The notes under the pieces: generated by a model
The model's input: only the letters and a program-made list of their open reading frames with translations
What the model was told of the DNA's origin: nothing
Database searches by the model: none
Position numbers and translations under genes: made by a program
From: Bacteroidota bacterium
Lineage (GTDB): Bacteria; Bacteroidota; Bacteroidia; Cytophagales; Cyclobacteriaceae
NCBI GenBank assembly: GCA_023428695.1
Contig: JAEYWY010000012.1
Location: 43,551 to 107,550 of the forward strand
Length of the DNA: 64,000 nt
Direction of reading: 5' to 3'
Shown here: positions 53,203 to 61,683 of the stretch, piece by piece
How the letters are laid out: each line of letters opens with the position of its first letter
How positions within the stretch are numbered: the first letter of the stretch is position 1

Positions 53203-54342
53203 GTGGGTAAAGATATTCTTGTGCTTAAGCCATTGTTCCATCGCGGACAAGACTGTATACAAGTCTCCGGGAGGCTTCCGTCTACAGTACTTAATTTCGT
53301 GAGGCAACATAAGCAGAGGCGTTATTCAAGTACACATCGTTGCTACTATTTTGTGTATTCGGCTGAACGGTTAAAGGAGTTGTATACTGAAATATCGGCA
53401 TATGTGCCGGTTCACGTTGAGAAGTTTAACAATCGTGTTTCGAATCTAAATGAACTGGTGCCGGCCGAATACACCGCGATGCTCGACCGGCAGCGATACA
53501 CCGAAGCGACACGCAGGAACTATGTTAGTCAGTTCAGAAAGTTTCTCGAATACATAGCTCCGGCTCCTGCGGAAGAGATTACCGAGGCTCTGGTAAAGAA
53601 GTATCTGGCGCATCTGGTAAACGAGAGACGAGTTAGTCACTCCACGCAAAATTGTGCCATCAACGCGATAAAATTCTACCTTGAACATGTGATGAAAGGG
53701 GAGCGGAGATTTTACTTTGCGGAAAGGCCGCGAAAGGAATGGAAGCTTCCAAATGTCTTAAGTCAGGAAGATATCGCACGACTAATCCGGGAGACTCGGA
53801 ATGTGAAGCACAAGGCACTTATCATGTTGATATATTCGGGTGGACTCCGCCTGAGCGAAGTCCTTGATTTGAAATGGAAAGATCTTGATGCAAAAAGGCG
53901 GGTGTTGACAGTCAGGGGTAAGGGAAACAAGGAACGGATCACGTTGCTAAGCGAGGTGGCTTATGAATACTTGCTGCTTTATCGGGCTACGTATGTGACC
54001 TCGGAGTTGATCTTTGAAGGGCCAGGTGGAGGTCGTTATAGTCCGAGGAGTGTAAATAATGTAATTAAGCGCAGCGCGCAAAAGGCTGGTATTCTAAAGC
54101 GTGTAAGTGCACACACCTTGCGTCACAGTTTTGCGACGCATCTGCTCGAGGGCGGCACGGATCTTCGATACATTCAGAGTCTGTTGGGTCATGAAAGCAG
54201 TCGGACCACGGAGCGTTACACCCATGTAACACGGAAAGGGTTTGAGAAACTGCGGAGTCCGTTGGATAATTTGGAGATTGGTGGTATTTTGAGGGTCAAC
54301 GACGACTCCGACAATGGGGTTATATCAGCCATAAATGGCTGA
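53203..54342 (+). CDS. tyrosine recombinase (cassette integrase candidate)
   Basis: A 379-residue tyrosine recombinase. The first 75 residues are an extra domain (VLKPLFHRGQDCIQVSG and RRYSSTHRCYYFVYS) typical of one Bacteroidota integrase group. A SAM-like core-binding domain (about 90-175) and the catalytic domain follow, with all residues in place: Arg216 (GGLRLSEV), Lys240 (VRGKGNKER), His304 and Arg307 (HTLRHSFATHLL), His330 (LGHESS) and nucleophile Tyr339 (RYTHVT). The end, LRSPLDNL, resembles the IntI tail. The gene points into the cassette array and the first core site starts 10 bp after its stop, so it is the natural candidate for moving the cassettes. It is not a classical IntI by the N-terminal domain. 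Start GTG; an in-frame stop lies two codons upstream. Confidence 0.9.
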   Translation: MGKDILVLKPLFHRGQDCIQVSGRLPSTVLNFVRQHKQRRYSSTHRCYYFVYSAERLKELYTEISAYVPVHVEKFNNRVSNLNELVPAEYTAMLDRQRYTEATRRNYVSQFRKFLEYIAPAPAEEITEALVKKYLAHLVNERRVSHSTQNCAINAIKFYLEHVMKGERRFYFAERPRKEWKLPNVLSQEDIARLIRETRNVKHKALIMLIYSGGLRLSEVLDLKWKDLDAKRRVLTVRGKGNKERITLLSEVAYEYLLLYRATYVTSELIFEGPGGGRYSPRSVNNVIKRSAQKAGILKRVSAHTLRHSFATHLLEGGTDLRYIQSLLGHESSRTTERYTHVTRKGFEKLRSPLDNLEIGGILRVNDDSDNGVISAING

Positions 54343-54360
54343 TATCTAATCGTTGGCGGT
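54322..54360 (+). repeat. first core site (attI-like) at the 3' end of the recombinase gene
   Basis: The core GTTGGCGG (54352-54359) lies just after the recombinase stop. A perfect 9-bp hairpin, ATATCAGCC / GGCTGATAT with a 6-nt loop, covers the stop codon (54322-54345). This is the leftmost junction of the array and the equivalent of an attachment site where new cassettes would be inserted. Confidence 0.55.
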
Positions 54361-54377
54361 AATAATTATTCAACAAA

Positions 54378-55478
54378 ATGACCTTCTCCGAATTCATAGA
54401 AAAATTGACTCCAGGACAAGCAACACTTATCAGTTCCGTGATAAGTGCACTGATTGCATTGACGGTTTTCTGGACTACGAAATACTTTGACAATAAAAAG
54501 GGAAGACAGGAAAAATATGATGCAGTAAAAAAGTATGCAAATCCAATAATTTTTGCATCGGAACAACTTGCATGGCGACTTAAAGAAATATTGAGTTTCA
54601 ACGGAGCTTACTTACTGACAGACGCTCCGCAAAACGGATTCTTTAAATATAAATTTGACAGCACCGTATACAGACTTTGCGCGGTTTTAGGATGGATTCA
54701 GGCAGCAAAAAAAGAGCAATCCTACATTGACGGAATAAAAGTAAAACAACATAAGAGAGTACAATCTGCGATTACTGAATTTCATAAAAAATTGGCGGAC
54801 GGCTCACATGTTGAGGTTTCAATCCTTAATGATTTAGCGAAACTGTTTAATTTAAATTTGGGGACAATGACAGACAACGAACGGTCATTATTAGGTGTTG
54901 AATTGGAAAAAATTGTCTTTAAATACATTCAAGATAGCGTAAAGAAAAGTGTCACCACAATTGACGAGTCCAAGCAGATTCAAATGCTTCAGGAAATCTT
55001 AGATTATACCTGTAACGACAGAAAACAGACTAAAATTAAGGCCGAGATTGTTGTCGCAAACCGAGTTGTTGCAATTAATGAGATATGCCGTGAGTATTGT
55101 TGGATATACCGTGACTGGCAATCTGCAATTGGTGACGAAATGATAGAAAAAATTCAAGGAGCAAATAGGAGATTCGATGTAATTGGATTTGCTGAATTCC
55201 AAACGAAACACGAACACAATGAATGGTTGAAGAAAGTTGACAATCTCTTCTCTAACCTTGACGTTTCCGTTGATGACCGGTTTGACACCCGAGTGAAACA
55301 GCTAAAAGAATTATTTCAGGTTTTAGTTGAGGTAATCGAGTCTTTACAAGGTCTTGTCAAAAAACAAGAAACAATTTCCGAGACGAGTTTGAATGGACTT
55401 CGCGAATTCAACAAAAAGATCAATCCTGGGACAGATAAAAAAAGGAGAAGACTTCGAATAAAGTTTTCGTATCAATAA
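54378..55478 (+). CDS. cassette 1: hypothetical membrane-anchored protein
   Basis: A 366-residue protein with one N-terminal hydrophobic helix (ATLISSVISALIALTVFW) followed by a long, mostly helical, Lys/Asp/Glu-rich cytoplasmic part with coiled-coil-like regions. No family is recognised. The DNA is clearly more AT-rich than the chromosome to the left. The ATG lies 18 bp after the first core GTTGGCGG, the typical compact cassette spacing, and the stop is followed 6 bp later by the next palindrome. The cassette start GTTGGCGGTA is complementary to its own end TACCGCCAAC. Confidence 0.75.
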   Translation: MTFSEFIEKLTPGQATLISSVISALIALTVFWTTKYFDNKKGRQEKYDAVKKYANPIIFASEQLAWRLKEILSFNGAYLLTDAPQNGFFKYKFDSTVYRLCAVLGWIQAAKKEQSYIDGIKVKQHKRVQSAITEFHKKLADGSHVEVSILNDLAKLFNLNLGTMTDNERSLLGVELEKIVFKYIQDSVKKSVTTIDESKQIQMLQEILDYTCNDRKQTKIKAEIVVANRVVAINEICREYCWIYRDWQSAIGDEMIEKIQGANRRFDVIGFAEFQTKHEHNEWLKKVDNLFSNLDVSVDDRFDTRVKQLKELFQVLVEVIESLQGLVKKQETISETSLNGLREFNKKINPGTDKKRRRLRIKFSYQ

Positions 55479-55484
55479 TTACTA

Positions 55485-55576
55485 CCGCCAACAATGCATA
55501 TAAATCATGCCGGCAGAGTTTGTTGATTAATTATTAATTTGGTCTGCCGGCACGCTTTATATGCGAACGTTGCCAG
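55485..55576 (+). repeat. attC-like site 1
   Basis: Cores CCGCCAAC (55485-55492) and GTTGCCAG (55569-55576). Arms GCATATAAA/TTTATATGC and TGCCGGCAGA/TCTGCCGGCA are perfect and separated by a tca/cgc internal loop in which A55507 opposes C55553. Unpaired spacers aat and gaac lie next to the cores. Confidence 0.7.
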
Positions 55577-55619
55577 CAAGCGCTAAAAAGTGTAGATTTA
55601 GACATAAAATGAAAGGACT

Positions 55620-56381
55620 ATGAGAATCGCAAAATATTCATTTGGGATATTAATTCTGACATTGACAGCTTGTGATTCAGAAATGGTATCACCATTAAGA
55701 CAACTTGTTAAAGAAATTGAAGACCAGACTTGTTACACAGACCATTTCACATACCAAGATGGTGGACTTTCAACATTTAAACGAGTCTTTGGGAGCCGTG
55801 AAGAAACTTCAATTAATTTTATTTACTCAGACAATAAGTTAATCAGAATTGAAACCGTAAGAGACCAAGGACTTGAAAGTACCATTGAACTTTTATATAA
55901 TGAAAAAGGGCAAAGAAGTCAAGAAACATTGACAATGGTTTATAATGGTGAGACTACATACATTAGGACTGGCACCTTTACATACATAAATGACCAGCTA
56001 AAATCAATAAAATACACTTATAATAAACCAGACTACTCCACAGAAGAAAGAGAGTTCCATTGGAGCAAAGACAATTTGATACGAATCGATTTTTATTACT
56101 ACTTCAATGAACAACGTTTTCCATCAATTAGTAGATTATACACTTACGACAACAAATTAAATTACTCAAATCAAGACATCGCATTCATATATACAGTTGG
56201 TACAGGTGATGAGACTAAATTTTCAAAAAATAATCTTGTTTCAATGCAAGAAATAATTGACACTGAAATTTATCAAGGTGGACAATATTCCTTTACATAC
56301 AATGACAGTGGATATCCTGTCAAGTATGTATATAAATCAGGTGGACAAGAGTTTACTCCAATACAAATTAGATACTACTAA
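55620..56381 (+). CDS. cassette 2: hypothetical lipoprotein
   Basis: A 253-residue protein starting MRIAKYSFGILILTLTACDS: a lipobox (LTAC) gives an outer- or inner-membrane lipoprotein. The rest is rich in Tyr, Thr, Asn and Lys with repeated short strands (YTYNKPDYS, RLYTYDNKL, SFTYNDSGY) reminiscent of YD/RHS-type beta repeats. No function can be named. AT-rich like its neighbour. Flanked by cores GTTGCCAGC (start) and GCTGGCAAC (end), which are exact complements. Confidence 0.75.
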   Translation: MRIAKYSFGILILTLTACDSEMVSPLRQLVKEIEDQTCYTDHFTYQDGGLSTFKRVFGSREETSINFIYSDNKLIRIETVRDQGLESTIELLYNEKGQRSQETLTMVYNGETTYIRTGTFTYINDQLKSIKYTYNKPDYSTEEREFHWSKDNLIRIDFYYYFNEQRFPSISRLYTYDNKLNYSNQDIAFIYTVGTGDETKFSKNNLVSMQEIIDTEIYQGGQYSFTYNDSGYPVKYVYKSGGQEFTPIQIRYY

Positions 56382-56390
56382 CCGCGCCAG

Positions 56391-56521
56391 CTGGCAACAC
56401 CGGGTTTGTTTAATGGCGGGCGACACAGTCGCCCGTAGTGTCAGCAAGTTTATTTATATTCGTGTAGGCGGACAAATCCGGTGGATTTATCCGCCACTAA
56501 ACAAACCCAAATCGTTGGCGG
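56391..56521 (+). repeat. attC-like site 2
   Basis: Cores CTGGCAAC (56391-56398) and GTTGGCGG (56514-56521). Arms GGGTTTGTTTAATGGCGG (56402-56419) and CCGCCACTAAACAAACCC (56491-56508) pair except A56413 with C56497. The loop holds two more hairpins: GGGCGAC/GTCGCCC with a 3-nt loop, and a 12-of-13 bp one (GGCGGACAAATCC against GGATTTATCCGCC). Confidence 0.72.
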
Positions 56522-56532
56522 TAATTTTTACA

Positions 56533-57471
56533 ATGAGAGTATTCATCCTAACAATACTAATATTTTACTCCCTTCGGACATTGTCCCAAGACTCAAGTTT
56601 TGACAAGGTTGACAAGTATGTTGACGGGCTGCAATTGAGTACGACAATTTCACTGGACAACTTGGTGACAACTCTGACCAAGTCTTTTGACAGTCCTACC
56701 TTGAAAACACGAGCCATTTACTACTGGATCGCCAAGAATATTCAGTATGATCACCCGGGATATAAAACTGGATATTGGAATAAGTATCCTTCGGAACTAT
56801 CTATGTTAATGGATACCTATAAATTCAGAAAGGGAATTTGTAGTGGATATTCTCATTTATTTAAGCATATGCTCAACAAAGCAAGAATTGAATGCGAGGT
56901 AGTGGATGGATATTGTAGAGGCGACTTGCAATCTGTTATTGCGCAGCCACATGCATGGAATGTTGTTAAATTAAATAACAGCTGGTATCTGTTTGATACA
57001 ACATGGGCATTCGACTCAGTGAAAAAGCAAGTAGATAGCTTTTGGTTCAAGACTTCTCCAGATAGTTTTATACTGAGCCATTATCCGGAAGATACCAAAT
57101 GGACATTGCTCGATAAAACTATTAGCCTCGCGGATTTCAAGAGCATTCCTGTTTACACGAGATCCTTTGTAGGAATGTCGATTGTTGACGAGTACAATAC
57201 AAAGGGACACTATGAAGCAGTGGACAATGTGGTATCCATCGAGTTAAAGGCAAAAAAGGATTACGTCTGGATAACTAAACTTTATGACCTTGACAAAGGT
57301 GAATGGTTTTCTCCGAAGAATGTCGAAGTTAGAGCTTTTGAAAAAGGATATATCAAACTAACAATCGACAGAAAAGGCACGTTCATCTTGCAATTGGACG
57401 CGGCCGAGAATAATGATCGCGGATTTACGATATATCAGGACTTGGTATATTACACAATTGACAACAAGTAA
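56533..57471 (+). CDS. cassette 3: secreted transglutaminase-like protein
   Basis: A 312-residue protein with a signal peptide (MRVFILTILIFYSLRTLSQ) and a transglutaminase-like/kyphoscoliosis-peptidase core. The catalytic Cys is in KGICSGYSHLFKHM, the His in QPHAWNVVKLNNSWY and the Asp in LFDTTWAFDS, preceded by TRAIYYWIAKNIQYD. The C-terminal half (about residues 205-310) is beta-rich and unassigned. The family includes cysteine proteases and cross-linking enzymes. The ATG at 56533 lies 11 bp after the cassette core; the longer upstream frame crosses the attC-like site and is rejected. The cassette start GTTGGCGGTA is complementary to its end TACCGCCAAC. Confidence 0.85.
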   Translation: MRVFILTILIFYSLRTLSQDSSFDKVDKYVDGLQLSTTISLDNLVTTLTKSFDSPTLKTRAIYYWIAKNIQYDHPGYKTGYWNKYPSELSMLMDTYKFRKGICSGYSHLFKHMLNKARIECEVVDGYCRGDLQSVIAQPHAWNVVKLNNSWYLFDTTWAFDSVKKQVDSFWFKTSPDSFILSHYPEDTKWTLLDKTISLADFKSIPVYTRSFVGMSIVDEYNTKGHYEAVDNVVSIELKAKKDYVWITKLYDLDKGEWFSPKNVEVRAFEKGYIKLTIDRKGTFILQLDAAENNDRGFTIYQDLVYYTIDNK

Positions 57472-57477
57472 AAACTA

Positions 57478-57609
57478 CCGCCAACAAAATGTTTGCGCAA
57501 TGGTGGGGTTTGGTGTAAGCTATAAGTTTCTATCTTCGTTCAACGTTTGGTCACGTGGGACAAATAAGTTTTCAAAAGCCCACCACTGCGCAAACACAAA
57601 CGTTGGCGG
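57478..57609 (+). repeat. attC-like site 3
   Basis: Cores CCGCCAAC (57478-57485) and GTTGGCGG (57602-57609). Arms GTTTGCGCAATGGTGGG (57491-57507) and CCCACCACTGCGCAAAC (57579-57595) pair except A57500 with C57586. Unpaired spacers are aaaat and acaaac. The loop contains the shared motif ATCTTCG-N-CAACGTTTGGTCACG. Confidence 0.75.
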
Positions 57610-57620
57610 CAACTTTCATT

Positions 57621-58241
57621 ATGACAATTACGGACTGTTTAAAAAGAATAATAAAGAAGCAAACTGAATTAGGTTACTTCTTCCCGACAATTATTCGACC
57701 CCCAGCGACAACTCAACAAATTGAAAGAACCGAAAAAGACCTTGACTTAAAATTTAATGACGAGTTAGTTGAATTGTACTCATTTGCAGACGGGACAACA
57801 ATTGACGAAATGACGCCATCCGGTAAAACTGGACTAATCCCAATTCATAACTTTCTTAGTTTAAATGACGCTATCTCATATTATAAAAGAGGTTTTGAAC
57901 CAGACGAATTTTTTAGAAATATGATTTCAGGTTATAGGCCTGGGGACAAACTATTTCCTTTTTTAGAGGACGGAGCTGGAAATTGTTATTGGGTCGACTT
58001 AAATGAAAATGAAAATCAAGGACGCTTATACTGGACAAATACCTTTGGAGACCAACCGGACTATCACTATGAATCATTAACGACACTTTTTCAAGTTATT
58101 GATGAGTGTTATCAACAAAATGTGTTCACGTTGGACAATGAAGGCTATTTAGATTGTGACTACCAAAAATTTGGTGAAGTTTCAAAGAAGCTCAATCCCG
58201 ACATCGACTATTGGACAAAGTATTTAGATCAGAGTAAATGA
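57621..58241 (+). CDS. cassette 4: SMI1/KNR4 (SUKH) family protein
   Basis: A 206-residue protein of the SUKH superfamily. The N-terminal pattern PPATTQQIERTEKDLDLKFN followed by ELVELYSFADGT, and the later FLEDGAGNCYWVDLNENENQG with YWTNTFGDQPDY, are typical. SUKH proteins commonly act as immunity proteins against polymorphic toxins, so a protective role is plausible, but no toxin gene is visible. The ATG is 11 bp after the core GTTGGCGG. The cassette ends GCCGCCAAC, complementary to its own start GTTGGCGGC. Confidence 0.85.
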   Translation: MTITDCLKRIIKKQTELGYFFPTIIRPPATTQQIERTEKDLDLKFNDELVELYSFADGTTIDEMTPSGKTGLIPIHNFLSLNDAISYYKRGFEPDEFFRNMISGYRPGDKLFPFLEDGAGNCYWVDLNENENQGRLYWTNTFGDQPDYHYESLTTLFQVIDECYQQNVFTLDNEGYLDCDYQKFGEVSKKLNPDIDYWTKYLDQSK

Positions 58242-58247
58242 AAGCAG

Positions 58248-58420
58248 CCGCCAACAACAGGTTTGGTCAATGGCGGGGTGATGTGTGAAATTAAAGCTTT
58301 ATCTTCGTTACAACGTTTGCCCACGGTGGACAGTGACGACCTTGTCGGCCTTAGCATTCCGCGATGCTCCATTGCTAAGGCCTCCTAAGCCCGCCACTGA
58401 CCAAACCCAAACGTTGTGCG
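58248..58420 (+). repeat. attC-like site 4
   Basis: Cores CCGCCAAC (58248-58255) and GTTGTGCG (58413-58420). Arms GGTTTGGTCAATGGCGGG (58260-58277) and CCCGCCACTGACCAAACC (58390-58407) pair except A58270 with C58397. The loop has TTTATCTTCGTTACAACG and a second hairpin with GCCTTAGCA / TGCTAAGGC arms. Confidence 0.75.
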
Positions 58421-58656
58421 ACACGGCCTTCATTTTGGTTTGTTGGCGTTGGCGGATAGCGTTACGGTTCTGACAATCGTATATCGGTTGACAGGACATC
58501 AGTCCCGGACGGAAGCAGTCTCCGGATCGGAAGCAGCACTCGACCTGCAGCATAGTAATTTCCGCACATCGTTTTGCAGTTTGCCCTTCTCGTGAGACAC
58601 TCGTCGGGCGGGATTGAGACGGCACCGCATCGGTGGAACTGGCCGCGTCGCACAAC
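58413..58656 (+). repeat. gene-poor cassette unit, copy A
   Basis: A 244-bp cassette between cores GTTGTGCG and CGCACAAC, with matching inner ends GACACGGCC and GGCCGCGTC. Open frames without ATG run on both strands (a GTG inside the core would start them), but comparison with the other copies shows no clear preference for synonymous change. It may encode a small peptide, a structured RNA or nothing. Confidence 0.6.
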
Positions 58657-58823
58657 AAAATGTATACGCCATTGCCGGGTTCGGTTAAAGGTGGTAGATT
58701 TGGTTCAGGAACAACGTTATGAAGGTAGGGGACAGGAACGCGGTTGGTCGGGCTTGACATTCCGCTGCGCTGCATTTACAAGCCCTCCCTGGCCGGCAAC
58801 GGCTCATACATAGTCGTTGTGCG
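58649..58823 (+). repeat. attC-like site 5
   Basis: Cores CGCACAAC and GTTGTGCG (58816-58823). Arms GTATACGCCATTGCCGG (58662-58678) and CCGGCAACGGCTCATAC (58793-58809), with the A58671-C58800 mismatch and one further two-base mismatch. The loop belongs to a second family, with GGTGGTAGATTTGGTTCAGG. Confidence 0.7.
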
Positions 58824-59059
58824 ACACGGCCCTCATCTTGGTTTGCTCGCGTCGGCGGATAGCGTTACGATTTTGACAATCGTATATCGGTTGACAGGAC
58901 ATCAGTCCCGAACGGAAGCGGTCTTCGGATCGGAAACAGGACTTGACTTGCTACAAAGAAATTTCCGCTCAACGTTTTGCGATGAGCCCTTCTCGTGAGA
59001 CACTCGTCGGGCGGGATTGATTTGGTACCGCTACGTTGGAACGGGCCGCGTCGCACAAC
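58816..59059 (+). repeat. gene-poor cassette unit, copy B
   Basis: 244 bp, same boundaries as copy A and strongly similar, with one variable central segment just before CTTCTCGTGAGACACTCG. Confidence 0.6.
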
Positions 59060-59225
59060 AAAATGTATACGCCATTGCCGGGTTCGGCGAAAGGTGGTAG
59101 ATTTGGTTCAGGAACAACGTTTAAAGAAGGGGGACAGGTATGCGGTTCGTCGGGCTTGACATTCCGCTGCGCTACATTCACAAGCCCTCCCTGGCCGGCA
59201 ACGGCGCATACATAGCCGTTGTGCA
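59052..59225 (+). repeat. attC-like site 6
   Basis: Cores CGCACAAC and GTTGTGCA (59218-59225). Arms GTATACGCCATTGCCGG and CCGGCAACGGCGCATAC with the same A-C mismatch; loop of the second family. Confidence 0.7.
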
Positions 59226-59461
59226 CCACGGCCTTCATTTTGGTTTGCTCGCGTCGGCGGATAGCGTTACGATTTTGACAATTGTATATCGGTTGACAGG
59301 ACATCAGTCCCGAATGGAAGCAGTCTTCGGATCGGAAGCAAAACTCGACTTGCAGCATAGTAATTTCCGCTCAGCGTTTTTCGGATTGCCCTTCTCGTGA
59401 GACACTCGTCGGGCTGGAGTGAACTGGTACCGCTGCGTTGGAACGGGCCGCGTCGCACAAC
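59218..59461 (+). repeat. gene-poor cassette unit, copy C
   Basis: 244 bp, third direct copy. Its downstream attC-like site is cut by the IS66 element. Confidence 0.6.
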
Positions 59462-59532
59462 AAAATGTATGCGCCATTGCCGGGTTTGCCGAAAGGTGGT
59501 AGATTTGGTTTAGGAACAACGGCAGGTAATAG
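59454..59532 (+). repeat. attC-like site 7, truncated by IS66
   Basis: The left core and left arm (TATGCGCCATTGCCGG) are present and the loop runs to GGCAGGTAATAG, where the IS begins. The right arm and core are missing. Confidence 0.65.
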
Positions 59533-59553
59533 GTAAGCACCCGGCGAAGTACG

Positions 59554-61017
59554 TCAGTACAGGTTTCCCTTTTCAGGTAGCAAATCATCGATGTCGTTGA
59601 CCGTTCTATTCGGCAGTTCTTCCAAAACATGCGTGAGCCATTTCATTGGATCGATTTCGTTCGCCTTGCAACTGGCGATTAGTGAATAGATCATCGCGAT
59701 TCGCTGGGCCGACTCGTGTGATCCGGCGAAGAGATAATTTTTCCTACCGAGAGCAATAGGACGGATTTCATTTTCGATCCGATTGTTGTCAATTTCGAGT
59801 TGACCGTCAGTCGTAAACAACGTCAACTCTTTCCACCGCTTCAAAGAGTATTCTAACGCTTTGCCGATTGGCGATTTCGGTGTCACCTGGCGATAATGTT
59901 CCATCATCCAGACATGGAGCTCATTTAACTTTGGAAGGATCGACTGCTCTCGGATTGTCCTTCGTTCCTCATTGGAGAGGTCCTTGACCTGGCGTTCAAA
60001 ATCGTATATTTCCTGGAAGACTTTGAGTGCATAGGTGCTGCGTTCCTTATCATTGTCTTCAGCTTCTTTAAAGTATCTGCGAGCATGCGCCATACAATGA
60101 AGCATCGTTATGCCATCACGGTGATAGAATTGATCATATGCAGCATAACCATCGGTCTGCAAATAGCCTTTAAAATCTTTTAGCATTTTCGCGGGACCTT
60201 CTTTATTCCGGCCGCGTTGATATTCAAACAATACAAGGTTGCTAATGACGTCACGGTATGCCCATAGGTATCCCTGATGGGCGCTGCCTTTCTTTTCACT
60301 GTCGAGTACCTTCATCCCTGTTTCATCAGCCTGGAGGTATTGACTGGCTAGAATCTTTCGCCTTAGGTGATCGTAAATAGGTTCGAGGATATCCAGACCG
60401 TTGTTTGTCCAATCAAGCACAGTATTGTAATGCAATACGATCCCGGCACGTTTAAAAATCGCTATTTGACGATAAATCGGCAGATGGTCGACAAACTTTC
60501 CTATGATTAGCATTGCCAGTACAGATGCACCGGGAACACCTTTCTCGATCGCTCTGCTGGGCAACTTGGCGATGGCTATACCTTCGCCCTCTTTACGAAC
60601 GTACTTGCGGCGAATGTAACGCTTCACATAAAACTCGGCAGCCTTTACCTCAAGTACTTCAGTCACTTCGTCTTCCAGGCGAACGCAGTTACTCACATCC
60701 TCTGCCGGCTCTATGACGATCTCCTCGCGACGCAGCGATGACGGTAAAGGATTCCGACCTGGGTGCTTTTTAGCTTCAAGTTTTACCTTGCTACGGTCAT
60801 GACCTTTGACGGGAGTCTTCTCCAGTTTTACTTCGGCAATTGGTTCAGAAGATACGCCCAATGAGAGCTGATTGGCAGGTACTTCGGCGAGTTTGAAGCG
60901 TTCGTTACGCGGACCGAACACCATCTTTTGCAAGAGTGCCACTTGGTGCTGAAGTTGCTTGACCTGATCAACCAGTTCTTCCTTAGTAAGTGTTGAGATA
61001 TCTGCCTTCTTGCTCAT
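59554..61017 (-). CDS. tnpC: IS66 family transposase
   Basis: The main transposase (487 aa). It has an N-terminal leucine-zipper-like region (LVDQVKQLQHQVALLQKMVF), the FGPRNERF motif, an IS66 zinc-finger-like domain and the catalytic core with LQADETGMKVLD, YLQTDGYAAYDQF and NNRIENEIRPIALGRKNYLF (DDE residues). It is full length and apparently intact, and ends 21 bp from the left end of the element. Confidence 0.95.
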   Translation of the reverse strand: MSKKADISTLTKEELVDQVKQLQHQVALLQKMVFGPRNERFKLAEVPANQLSLGVSSEPIAEVKLEKTPVKGHDRSKVKLEAKKHPGRNPLPSSLRREEIVIEPAEDVSNCVRLEDEVTEVLEVKAAEFYVKRYIRRKYVRKEGEGIAIAKLPSRAIEKGVPGASVLAMLIIGKFVDHLPIYRQIAIFKRAGIVLHYNTVLDWTNNGLDILEPIYDHLRRKILASQYLQADETGMKVLDSEKKGSAHQGYLWAYRDVISNLVLFEYQRGRNKEGPAKMLKDFKGYLQTDGYAAYDQFYHRDGITMLHCMAHARRYFKEAEDNDKERSTYALKVFQEIYDFERQVKDLSNEERRTIREQSILPKLNELHVWMMEHYRQVTPKSPIGKALEYSLKRWKELTLFTTDGQLEIDNNRIENEIRPIALGRKNYLFAGSHESAQRIAMIYSLIASCKANEIDPMKWLTHVLEELPNRTVNDIDDLLPEKGNLY

Positions 61018-61042
61018 TGACGAAACAAAGATATGGCTTTAT

Positions 61043-61408
61043 CTAGACGAGGGAAGCGTTGTTGATCGTATGTTGATAACGTGGTCGACGAGTTAGATTT
61101 TTCAAATTCACCCCTGAAAGCAAAAAAATTAGCTGCTCGGAAGTAATGGTCTGATGCAACGGTTTCCCTTCCGGTATTTCGAATGTACCACCTTCCAAAC
61201 GCTTTTGATAAAGCGCGTATCCGTCCTCATCCCACAGCAGGATCTTTATACGCCTACGCCCACGACAAAAGAAGATGAACAGTTCTCCACTCATTGGGTC
61301 TTTTCCTAACTCATTCCTGACCAGTCCACAGAGGCTATCAATGCCCTTCCGCATATCGGTAAAGCCACGATAGAGATAGCATCGATGCAGCCGCGTGATT
61401 CCCAACAT
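61043..61408 (-). CDS. tnpB: IS66 accessory protein TnpB
   Basis: A 121-residue accessory protein with the family pattern YLYRGFTDMRKGIDSLCGLV, GELFIFFCRGRRRIKILLWD and GYALYQKRLEGGTF. The ATG at 61408 (MLGITRLHRC) overlaps the tnpA stop as ATGA, which supports it over the longer frame. Required with tnpA for transposition in IS66 elements of this layout; its exact role is unknown. Confidence 0.93.
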   Translation of the reverse strand: MLGITRLHRCYLYRGFTDMRKGIDSLCGLVRNELGKDPMSGELFIFFCRGRRRIKILLWDEDGYALYQKRLEGGTFEIPEGKPLHQTITSEQLIFLLSGVNLKNLTRRPRYQHTINNASLV

Positions 61409-61683
61409 CAGCGAAGCACTTCCCGTAACCAACTCGCCGAAGGCTCACCAGTAAAAATCATCCGCGCACCGGACGGAAAGATGATCTCGCACGCACTTGC
61501 CTGCCGATGTGATGTTAACGTTACTTCTGTGAAGCCAGATGGTTCAGTCGGATTAATCCGTTTGAGCCAATTGTAAAAGGTCTGGGGGCAGATATTGCGC
61601 TGAACGCAAAATGCCTTCTTACTTAATCCCGATACCTGCCATTCACTAACGGCAACTTGAATCTGCTCTGATGTGTACTTCAT
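61408..61683 (-). CDS. tnpA: IS66 accessory protein TnpA
   Basis: A 91-residue helix-turn-helix protein (VAVSEWQVSGLSKKAFCVQR and CPQTFYNWLKR). It is the first gene of the IS66 operon, overlapping tnpB by four bases. The ATG at 61683 is preferred over one ten codons upstream because it fits the usual N-terminus (MKYTSEQIQ). Confidence 0.88.
   Translation of the reverse strand: MKYTSEQIQVAVSEWQVSGLSKKAFCVQRNICPQTFYNWLKRINPTEPSGFTEVTLTSHRQASACEIIFPSGARMIFTGEPSASWLREVLR

Noticed and set aside
53203..54342. Classical IntI integrase or ordinary XerC/XerD
   Set aside because: Xer proteins are about 300 aa without the extra N-terminal domain, and IntI also lacks it; the recombinase is kept as a separate type despite the IntI-like tail.
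56257..56532. Extended N-terminus of the transglutaminase-like gene
   Set aside because: It would include the attC-like site and the end of cassette 2; the ATG at 56533 gives a normal signal peptide.
58308..59358. Long minus-strand frames of 129-155 codons over the repeats
   Set aside because: They run across the attC-like palindromes and repeat in every copy because the DNA repeats; there is no start context and no protein family.
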